A stretch of DNA of 64,000 bases, taken from the NCBI RefSeq assembly GCF_040054535.1, contig NC_090795.1, forward strand, positions 7,101,001 to 7,165,000, in the 5' to 3' direction. The notes beneath the pieces were generated by a model, which saw only the letters and a list, made by a program, of their open reading frames with translations, had not been told where the DNA came from and made no database searches. The position numbers were made by a program, and so were the translations under genes. This DNA comes from Antennarius striatus. Lineage: Eukaryota; Chordata; Actinopteri; Lophiiformes; Antennariidae. This document shows, piece after piece, positions 52,720 to 64,000 of this stretch (positions are counted from its first letter, which is position 1; each line of letters opens with the position of its first letter).

Positions 52720-52970
52720 AATGTGCTTTTTTAAGCCTAATTTGAAAACCTAATTTGATTTTATGTGGTGGCATGATGGGAGAGTAGAATGCATTTTCTA
52801 AAGCCTGGTAAATTAGCAAGCGACTTTTTATTTATAAAAAGCCAAACTATTGTATTTGCCATCATGAAACAGCTTTAACTTCTCAGAGCTTTGCTCACCA
52901 GGGAGCCAATAGAGGACTAACAATCATATGAATTGGCTCCATTTGCTGCTGCTGCACTGATTGTGTCGTT
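52720..52970. promoter_or_regulatory. Candidate conserved noncoding element
   Basis: Unique AT-rich block with several homeodomain-type sites (GCCTAATTTGAAAACCTAAT, GGTAAATTAGCAAGC, TTTATTTATAAAAAG) and a compositionally balanced end. No repeat similarity noted. Conservation untested. Confidence 0.25.
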
Positions 52971-53879
52971 CTTAGGCATAAAAACATGTTGAAAATAGAA
53001 TGAAAAAAAGATTTTATTATTTGGCATTTTGAAGCTGGGTGTTATAAGTGAATCGTAGCAGAAATCACATACAGTACATCTGAATATGAATGACACTCAA
53101 TCTGAATGTTATAATACTCAAACACGCTGAATGATGATAGAGTCTATTAGTTACATCTGATCATTGCAGCAGGATTCTCTATTAAGTCTCCATAATGAGT
53201 AAATTAGTGGTTCTCCATCTGTGGCATTGCAAACTTACTGTTGCACATGCCGACTTTATCAACAGACTCCTGCTGTGTGTGTTGGTGGAGAATAAACATA
53301 CACAGATTTTTATCTCACACTTTATAGCAGCTATAGTACAATGAACAAAAGGCTGCCTTATAACAAGAGTATAGAATATATATTGTAATTCACACATTTG
53401 CTGCTGAGAAAATGTTGTCATGGTTAAGATGACTTTCAAATATTATGCCAGAAGCAAAACACGTCTTCCTAGCTGTACTATTGATCTGATGGCTACACCC
53501 CTCCACCTCCACCCACGCTTCCCTCCTGCCCCCCCTCCGTGGTGACATTTCTTCCTGTGTCATGCAGTGCAGTGTAACATATATCTCTGATTTATTACAC
53601 ATTTATCATTGATTTACCCCACATCTCACTTCATGCTTCAAAACACGGAACACAGCAGCTTCTGTTTGGCGTCACGTCAGCGTGTTTTTCAAAAAAAATA
53701 AATAAAAAAAAATCTCTTGACTTTGAGAAGATACTTAGGAGAAGCTGTCAAAAAACAGAACTGACTAAAAATGCCTCAATTGACGATGGCCTAGATTCAA
53801 TTCCATGCACTGAAGTCGAGAGCGTATGAATGTACAGCGGACACTTCCTGCTAAAATAATGTGTGTTATATCTTTCATC

Positions 53880-54150
53880 TGTCCAAAATATGGACCTGAA
53901 ATAATTACACAGTATTTTAATCAGTTTTAAATAAACATTTGAATGAATATGCAAGCAGTTGAAAATAGGCTGCGAGTAATTACAGAAAAATTGCAACCCA
54001 TAATTATGGCCTCAGTCGTGAACACTTTATCTGGCTGGAATAAATCAATATCACATTTTAAATTGAATTTCCCAGTTGCAGAAATAAAAGACATCTTTAT
54101 GCTTGCCTGTCAGTTTGTCGATACAGTATATATTTTTAAATGCACACATA
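53880..54150. promoter_or_regulatory. Candidate conserved noncoding element
   Basis: Unique block with dense homeodomain and POU-type sites (GAATATGCAAGCAG, CGAGTAATTACAG, CCATAATTATGGCC). The last is a near-perfect palindrome around TAATTA. An incidental open frame crosses it. Conservation untested. Confidence 0.3.
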
Positions 54151-54573
54151 ACAAAAATGGAGGATTTTGAAATTTAAAAACACCTAAGCACAGATAAACA
54201 CTCAGGTACACAAATAGCTTCATGTGAACTTGCATACACTTGTGTGCATGCACAGCCACAACCATTTACACATCATCGGCAGCCATCTGTTTTAAATGAT
54301 AGATAATTAACTCATGGCTGTCTTTGTCTCTCTGGCTGATCGGCTGACATATAGGAGCTCTTCAGGAGGATATCTGTGAATCAAGGACTTGAAAAAGAGT
54401 GAGAGGACAAGAGAGTGAGTCAGGAGAAGGGCAAGGAAAAGGACTGGGTGATGTGTTTGTGAATGATGCTGCATAAAGCCAGAGAGCTAGCAGAGAGAAC
54501 CATCACAGTGATGGAAGGGAAAAAATAGAGATGATGGAAAGAGGACATGTTGGGTCATGTTGAAGGGATGTAC

Positions 54574-54658
54574 ACACACACACGCACACAAACGCGCGCA
54601 CACACACACAAACACGCACGCACGCACACACACACACACACACGCGCGCACACACACT
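54574..54658 (+). repeat. Imperfect (CA)n/(CG)n microsatellite
   Basis: A CA-rich run broken by CGCG and AAAC units. Confidence 0.9.
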
Positions 54659-55518
54659 GTGCATTTTATCTATGTGTTGTGTATTTGTGTCAAGCATCTC
54701 TTTTATTACTCTTCACGCAGCTTCACCCAGAGATTGTAATACAGTAATCATTTAAAACAAATATCAGACATTTCACTTCACATTTTCTATACAGAAAAGG
54801 TATGTACTAAATGTATTTTAATGGCAGCAGATCAAAACAAGATGCGCAAACATTAGAACCTGAAACTGAACTTAACATTTTTGACATCACGTCATATTCT
54901 GAAGTGCTTCTGCAATGGAATTCCTTTGTTCAATCCAATCAAGCCTTTCTGGTCTGAAGGATAGGGATGTCAGCACCTCCCAGTCATCCTGATATCCAGT
55001 CCTGTCTCTGTTAAAGCAGATAGGTATCGCCTGCAGTAATTACCGTGAGAGAGGCTCTGCATCTAAACTACAAGCGCTTGAGATGCCAGTCTATGGAGCC
55101 AGAGCAGCAGCAGTAACTGCAGTGTTGGGGGCTCCATTTCCCATTAAATGGGATAATTAGAGTGTGTATAGTGATGTGACTCCAGGTAAGAGGTGGCAGA
55201 GAGCATGGGAGAGAACATTTGTCTACACATGCTCACCATTCTTGTCCTAAACAGTGAGAGGAATGGTGCTGGCGTTGGCGACAGAGCGAGACAAGGCCGG
55301 CCACAGAGGAAGGAGATACCGCGAAGCTCCTGGGGAAATTAGAAACTACACAAGAGGAGAAAAGAAGGTGTGTATCACAGGTTAGAAAATAAATAAATTG
55401 ACGTGAAAATATGAAGATTTATATCTGGATAAGCAAGCCATGATACTAAAAAAGAGGACTGTATAGGAAGGACATAACCTCAACGACTCGATCCACTCCA
55501 GGCAGCATCTTTTGTGTA

Positions 55519-57660
<2,142 letters not shown>

Positions 57661-57663
57661 CAA

Positions 57664-57820
<157 letters not shown>

Positions 57821-57828
57821 CTCACACA

Positions 57829-57881
57829 CTCTCTCTCTCTCTCTCTCACTCCCTCTCTCTCTCTTTCTCTCTCTCTCTCTC
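57829..57881 (+). repeat. (CT)n microsatellite
   Basis: A CT-rich run with a few interruptions, forming a compound microsatellite with the CA run just before it. Confidence 0.93.
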
Positions 57882-58839
57882 CATTCCAGAGCAGCTGTCC
57901 AACTCCCAGGCTACGAAATGAACAACACACCCCTGATCTAACGGATTTTACCCAAAATCCTTCCTTTGTATTACTGAAGAAGACCAAGCCAGCTTGACTC
58001 TGATTATACTCCGATCAATATGCCTCACCTCTCCTACTATTACATCAAATGCCTTTGACGGTCGATCGGACCAATCAGAGCAGCCGCTGCAGCTGGAAAT
58101 GCAGAGTGTATTGTTCTCCGTTGTTTACACTGATACCGCTTGGCGTATGTAATAGGTGTGTTTATGTTCAGGACAGGCGTGAATGTTGATTGACTGAGAT
58201 GCTCCTCTGTGATTTCGCTGTCTGCTATGTGTCATGGATAATTCCCCCGGTGTGTTTTGCTCATGGTGTTTGCAGGACAGTTGGGTTCAGCAGAGATTTC
58301 ATGCAGCATTTTTGCAGCTTTTTCATCTTACCTATGAAAAAAAAAAAAAAGCAAGATGAGAAAAAGTAACTTTAAATTTTCATGCAACAATTTAAGTTTG
58401 AATCTGTGAGTTGCACAATGCAAGAACTCTAATTGATGTCATGAAAAGCAGAACACCGGAGAGAAAAGTTGAGTGCTAATGTTTGTCAGTTCGTTTTTCT
58501 TGCCAGGAGCACTTTTTTTTTCATAAGGGAGGCTGAATGACTTGCAGTGATTTTCTATTTCAATTACATGCTGAAAGGTAAATAAATACCTCACAACCGC
58601 TTTACAATGAGAAGAATGAATACAAACATTTACCTATAACCCTACAATTATACAAGACACACTCTCTGCCTCTCGCAGGCCCATATAATGATTGCAAGAG
58701 GCACCGCTCTATTATTTGTGAAAATGGAACGGTCGACATGTGATTGTTGTCTGTCTCTGGTAAAAGCTGTTTGTTCCTCCTCAAGATGCTGTCAGCTTGG
58801 TAGGCCTTTTTCTCCCGAGCACTGAAGTTCCACACTCAG

Positions 58840-59060
58840 TCTGCGCCGATAATCGTGCTATTACACAGGCTTGGTGCGAAAAAAGCAAATAATTTGATGA
58901 CAGAAGTATATTCATTATGGCTTGGCATGGCACACATGCATTATGAACATATTTATGATGACTTTTCAAGGACTTGTGGCTCAGGAGTTGCCGACAAACT
59001 CAAAAACACTTTCAACACATTATGTCATGGCCATTCACATTCATTTCCTCCACGCTTAAG
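58840..59060. promoter_or_regulatory. Candidate conserved noncoding element
   Basis: Unique block with TGCGCCGATAATCGTGCTAT, AATTTGATGACAG, TTCATTATGGC and GCATTATGAACATATTTATG. The motif density (homeodomain, bZIP-like TGATGACA) is high. Conservation untested. Confidence 0.3.
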
Positions 59061-60139
59061 CTCGCACAGATCTGCTGCTGAACGTCTCCACACACAGCTC
59101 TCTGCAGAGGGATGGATGTATCAGCAGGAACCAGATGATGGCAGTCTTCTCTCTGTACCAGACTGCTGATGTCCCTACTTCTGCATGCCCCGGCTGCATG
59201 ATGCAGCTGGCCTCATTTTAATGATTTAAATCACTCGAGGTCCGCCGCCACACATTTTAGAGGCTTGACTGAATTTATCCTTGTTGATAGAGATCACCGC
59301 CCTCAGCCCTGGACATCGCCAAACTACAGTAGAGGGAAAGACCTCTCTGGCTGACACGATTGGATACAGCTCTCCGCTCTGATTTTACTTTTGATCCCGC
59401 CGCTCTGAATCTGGCCCTGGGGACAGATGAGTGGATTGGAGCAGCAGACACAGAGCAGAGAGCCGTGCACTCTTCCATCTTAGCCTTTCATACAGATGCA
59501 GGTCTAGATGAAGCCCTGATAGAATGTAGACTTGAGAAATCTCACTTTCATCTGTGCATTGGATGCATGCATAGGAGCGTGAGGCGTGGTTTTTACATTT
59601 TTCAGTCAGTCAAGAAATAAAGCAGATTATTGCAGCTTGTACATATTTATGTGCTCATAACCTTTACAATAATGATCCTGCCTATTTCAGTTACCAGGAG
59701 AGAAGAACATAGTGACAGTACACAAGCACAAGGAGGGGTTAGTTCTCACTTAGACAGAAATAACCACAAAGATATGTCGCAAGCAGCTGCCCAGTGTTTC
59801 GCAGAAAGGAAAAGCTGATTTAAAGCATGCAGAAACACACAAATTGTACGTGTCCTTTATCAGCCTCAGGACACAGCCAGGTGGTTGGATGGATGGGTGG
59901 GAGTTGGGGGAGAAGATGATCCAAGTGGAACCTCTATGGAAGAGCTTCAGGAGCCTTCATAATCCTAACACACTCAGCAAACCTTACATATGATCAAACA
60001 TCCCACAAGCACAAACTCAACAGGACCAACAGGTCATCACTGCAATATCTCATTTAGCCTTTGCACCTGGCTCATTACTGAAAACACACACCAGAAGAGC
60101 TAAGCACACACCAGGCAGACACACACTCCGCCCTACATG

Positions 60140-60420
60140 TGTGACTAGTCATAACGCTGCAGAGCCAATGATTTTTCCCAGAGGCCCCCTCCACGTGATT
60201 GGGCACGCTCAGTTAATTCCCTCAGTTGACCCGCAGCCTGATGCACTATTGATTAGGAGGATGGCAGAACGCATGTGTTTTGAGTGTGTGTCTCTAATCA
60301 TGAGTCGGCCAGCCACTGGGGGCATGATGAGGCTCGAAGTGCGGCGATAGAGGGCATCGTGGCGAGGCAAGGTCAAATGAAGGACGCCGGTGAGTACTGC
60401 AGAATTAGAGCTGGGAGCCT
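60140..60420. promoter_or_regulatory. Candidate conserved noncoding element
   Basis: Unique block with GCCAATGATTTTTCCCAGAG, CACGTGATTGGGC, ATTGATTAGGAGGATGG and CTCTAATCATGAGTC. It includes an E-box (CACGTG) next to an inverted CCAAT-like ATTGG. Conservation untested. Confidence 0.3.
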
Positions 60421-61173
60421 GAGTGAGGGCCGTGCTGCAGAGGGAGAGCAGAAAATAGAACAGCTGAGGGAGCCGGCAGAGGCAGGGAGGGATAGAGCAC
60501 ATAAATAACGGAGCGAAAATTTTGCCATCCTATTGTCTCGGTCACCTTTGCTTCACAGGTAGCAGCACGCTACTCCACGTAAACGTAATTCTGTGTTGCA
60601 TGAAAGCTTTTCAGCAGCAGTGCAACAGTCTTGGTGCAGCCTGCAGTGACGCCAACACGTCAACAGTCAACCGTCCACGGCTTCCAGAACAATATTATTG
60701 CTTCATTCAGTGCAGATTTTTTAAAATCACATTTATTCACAAAAGCCCAATTACAAGGTAATCACGTTGGCACAAAATCCAAAAGAGATACACGTAAAAA
60801 GAAATGCACATTTGAAAAACAAATAATATGTAGGAATATAAGAAGAATATATGTGCTTTAAACCAATCACTGACTGAACACAACTCCTCACTCAACACGG
60901 AACACAATACACCTTTGACACACCATAGGTTCATCAAAGTGTCTAAGTGATTCATAGCTCTGACATAGATCAAATCGATTCTGATTCTTGTTTGACACAC
61001 TGACAAGAAAGAAACTAGAACCAAGGCAGAGACTGTAACATCCCATGACTTACCCTGACCTACTTTCAGGGTGGGTCAGGGTACCCTGAAAGGAGTACCT
61101 GACTAGTGCATAGTGCATATAGAGATCTACCTACCTATGCACTAGATCAAAGCTAGTGCATAGGCAGATCAAA

Positions 61174-61463
61174 GCACTAGCTTTGATCTAGGGTCTTACA
61201 CTGGCCTTCTCCCTTGTCTTTCTATCTTATACGGTTCCTGAGTGTACAAAAGGGGAAATTTGACCTTCACCTGGTTTTCTCAATGTCAAGGTCATCATCT
61301 CATTTTCATCTCCTTTGCAGCCCGAGTAATGTGCTTTTTGTTTCGTCTTTCTATCTGCAACGGTTGCGAAGATATTTGGTGGACATACTAACAGACGGAC
61401 ATACAAACGAACACACAAACACTGACAACTACGATACATCACTGCTTTGAAGCGGGATGTAAT
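61174..61463 (+). repeat. Dispersed repeat, copy 2 of 2
   Basis: Homologous to 49842-50123 along its whole length in the same orientation. It starts GCACTAGCTTTGATCTAGGG and ends CTTTGAAGCGGGATGTAATT. It is not followed by a microsatellite. Confidence 0.85.
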
Positions 61464-61529
61464 TAAATCTATTCATACATATAAGTGCATACTGTATATA
61501 AGTGTACAGGCACTCCACACACACACAGA

Positions 61530-61680
61530 CACACACAGCTCAGGTTCCGGTGTGCCCCAATGAGCAACTTGCCTTGCTCAAGGGCAACTCGACAGTGCTC
61601 AGCGGTTCCACATGGGCCTTGAACCAGCCACCCTCGGGTTACCGGCGAAGACCTAGTGGACTGAGCTGCTGCCACCCCCA
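61530..61680 (-). repeat. tRNA-derived SINE
   Basis: The minus strand begins GGGGTGGCAGCAGCTCAGTC, with an A-box-like AGCTCAGT, and has a B-box GGTTCAAGGCC about 45 bases on, the layout of a tRNA-derived RNA polymerase III promoter. The body continues to the CA-rich stretch near 61520. No target duplication was found. Confidence 0.7.
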
Positions 61681-61699
61681 TCCTTTAATAATGATATAT

Positions 61700-61960
61700 T
61701 TATGAGTATCATTATGGAATCCACCCATTCTCTCCATCCATTATCCTTTGCAGGGTCATGGGAGGCAGAGAGATGGAGTAGAGCCTAGACACGTTGCTGG
61801 GGTTGGTCATCAATTGACCTATCCTACATTACATGTTATTGGACTGTGGGAGGAAGCTGAATCACCCGGAGGGAACTCATCCAGATGCAGGGAGGACATG
61901 TAAACTCCATACAGAGAGGCCCAAGGTCTGGCACCAAACCCGAGACCTTAGCTTCACCCT
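61700..61960 (+). repeat. Diverged copy of a common teleost retroelement-derived repeat
   Basis: Recognisable blocks include CCATCCATTATCCTTTGCAG, GGGTCATGGGAGGCAGAGAG, TTGGACTGTGGGAGGAAGCT and GTAAACTCCATACAGAGAGG. From memory these belong to the same broad family as the minus-strand fragment at 49704-49830. This copy is old. Confidence 0.65.
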
Positions 61961-64000
61961 ATAATTATATAATTTTATGATTATTGACTGCCCAAGCCAC
62001 ATTTTAATTCTGCAGCTGACGAATGTGGAGTCAAATCCATTACCATTGTATTTGCTAGTTTAAATTATAATAATGTATATTTAATAAGCTAATCATATAT
62101 GTAAATTTGTAATTTGCAAAGGAGCCAAAGTGGAGTAAAAATGACAGAATTTCTACTTAAATCATTTTATGGTATAAAAGAGTTGGAAATGAAAAAGCTA
62201 AACACCTCAAAAAATGTAGTACATCCACCACTGGAGGTTTATGTATTATTAGCCTTAAAATTTATGAAATCAATGATGTTATCATGGGTTTTTTTTTGAC
62301 TTATGCCATTTAATTTATGATCAACAGCTCTGTAATAGAGAGGGTTGGGTCCAGGCCTAAATACTACCTGCTGTGGCTGATTGAGACCTGTTGCGTTAGA
62401 GGAGTTGTAGTCCTTTAAAAAAAAACTGGAGTTACATGATGCAAAATAACTCATTTTTATACAAACCTCAAAATGAAATTACTGTTAATTTAATTATAGT
62501 TTTTGATTTGGACAGTCTGTAAATATTTTTACATCACAGAGCAACATTACATTAAGTGAAATTTGCAGCCCTCGGAAGAATCAATCACTGGTTTCTTGAC
62601 AGATTTTAGAATGTAAACTGAACAATGCTGAAGGAAACTCCAACGGAGCTGTAAAGGACCAATCATGATGTAGTTGAAAATGTCAAATGTCATTTCTTAT
62701 CTCGCATTACAGAAATTAAAACAGTCTTGGAGGCAAAACATAATGATTCTAAACTTGGACTCATGGGTTACCATAGTAACATTGATATTTATGGTAATCG
62801 GACCATTGTGAGCAATCTGTTCTATCCACATTAAGTAAATATAGGGGCTTACGTGGTGTCTGTTGAAAAAATGAAGAAACATATTTTTGGCAAAAGAGCA
62901 GAAAGAAAAACTAAAAATGAGGATGGAGCTTTCTCCATCCTAATAATCACTAAGCTTAACATATTGTTTTAACTTTTTTTCTCCTGCTATAAATAAAGTA
63001 CAAATTGACACACAAATGCTTTAACCAAGGTTATTTGTAATGTGTAATTACAAATAGTTTTCTTTGACATTCTCTAAATGGAAAACAGTACAAATACAAT
63101 AAAAATTTTTCCCTAAAAAACTTCATAGATTTATGCAAATAGGGTATGTTTTATCTAAATCTGAACCCAGCGACATTTCAAAAGAAGTGCCATCAGGAGA
63201 TGACATATCCCCCCGGCCCCCACAAAATCAAACTGAGCGTATTTGCATGAATATAGGCTCTTTCAGTTTAACAGTCAGAAGTAAGCGTCGTCTTGCTAAT
63301 CAAAACTACATTTCACATCATTACTGGTATGGACACACAACAAATAATACACAGTTTACAGAATATGCTTCAAAAATGAACCTCGAACTGAAAATTGTTT
63401 TCAAGGGAAATACAAAAAAACCACATTGTAAAGATTTCTGAATGGCAAAAGGCATTATGTATTGACGCGTATGCATGAATTGTCGAAGAAATAGAAAATA
63501 GTTTTAAATCACTGAAAATAACCCATGGTGCATATAAATCATGACACCTACCTACATGCTGTATGTTTGATGTACCAAGATTATTGAAAGAATTTGGAAT
63601 GTTTTATGAAAACCCACCCCAGTCAAAAAACATTAACAGGCAAATAAATGGACAGATTTATAGCTATATCTCAAAATTGTATACATGGGGATGAAAAGAG
63701 GCAACAAAATACAGTGCACTGTGGACATTCTACATGTCAACAAATCAATAGTGTGAAAGGCTCAGCCGTTCACAAGCAAAGACGGGGTTTACTTGATGGA
63801 ACACATGATTGTATAAAACATATTATCAGGCATGTTTTGAACTGTCCCATTTTTCTTAACTAAAGGTTGTGTAATTTTGAGGTACATGGACTCAGATATT
63901 TAATTGTTCTTCTGTTTGGTTTTGTTTTAACCACATTTATCAGATAGCTGTAGCTAATGGTGTTTCCACTATTTTTTGGCTTGTCCTCAAAAATAAAAAA
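61961..64000. other. Gene-free interval, right end
   Basis: AT-rich sequence without recognised gene. A low-repeat block at 63130-63420 has a POU octamer. Otherwise I see nothing. Confidence 0.5.
63130..63420. promoter_or_regulatory. Candidate conserved noncoding element with octamer
   Basis: Unique block containing CGTATTTGCATGAATAT, a full POU octamer (ATTTGCAT) with an adjoining ATGAATAT, plus CTTGCTAATCAAAAC. A chance open frame runs through it (MQIGYVLSKSEPSD...), without recognisable domains. Conservation untested. Confidence 0.3.

Larger units (their letters stand above)
57882..61173. other. Gene-free interval, fourth part
   Basis: No exon recognised. It holds two low-repeat, regulatory-looking blocks (58840-59060 and 60140-60420) and, at 61050-61173, a cluster of short inverted repeats next to the dispersed repeat copy 2. 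Confidence 0.5.

Overview
This window is vertebrate nuclear DNA, almost certainly from a ray-finned (teleost) fish. The evidence is intron-split genes with GT-AG boundaries, orthologues of vertebrate-only gene families, and dispersed repeats of teleost type: a Tc1-like transposon, an RTE-type LINE fragment, a tRNA-derived SINE and long microsatellites. The species cannot be named from this sequence. Gene names rest on protein similarity recalled from memory. Exon boundaries were set by hand from splice sites, and the exon phases were checked to join in frame.

Layout. Five genes lie on the minus strand. tmprss7 (651-4595) is cut by the left window edge and lacks its protease domain here. spata13/Asef2 (5479-13186) lacks its first coding exon. 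c1qtnf9 is at 19495-20755, tagln3 at 22764-24602 and abhd10 at 27165-32356. abhd10 is head-to-head, about 1.3 kb apart, with ythdf3 on the plus strand (33704-42253; 3' UTR probably to about 44450). The last 19.5 kb (44450-64000) hold no recognisable gene. They contain long microsatellites, repeat copies, one very good CTCF-type motif and several low-repeat blocks that could be conserved regulatory DNA.

The genes are not a pathway. They encode a membrane serine protease, a Rac/Cdc42 exchange factor, a secreted C1q/TNF-like hormone, an actin-binding protein, a mitochondrial thioesterase/esterase and an m6A reader. In human, as I recall, their orthologues lie in three separate blocks (3q13 for TMPRSS7/TAGLN3/ABHD10, 13q12 for SPATA13/C1QTNF9, 8q12 for YTHDF3), so the neighbourhood is a mosaic relative to mammals.

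I found no clearly new biological system. The best leads are mobile-element details. A fold-back element in the last ythdf3 intron has a perfect 15-bp target duplication and a hammerhead-ribozyme-like core. An RTE fragment in abhd10 has a perfect 18-bp target duplication. A LINE copy carries ORF1 without ORF2. A strong CTCF-type site lies just beyond the ythdf3 3' UTR.
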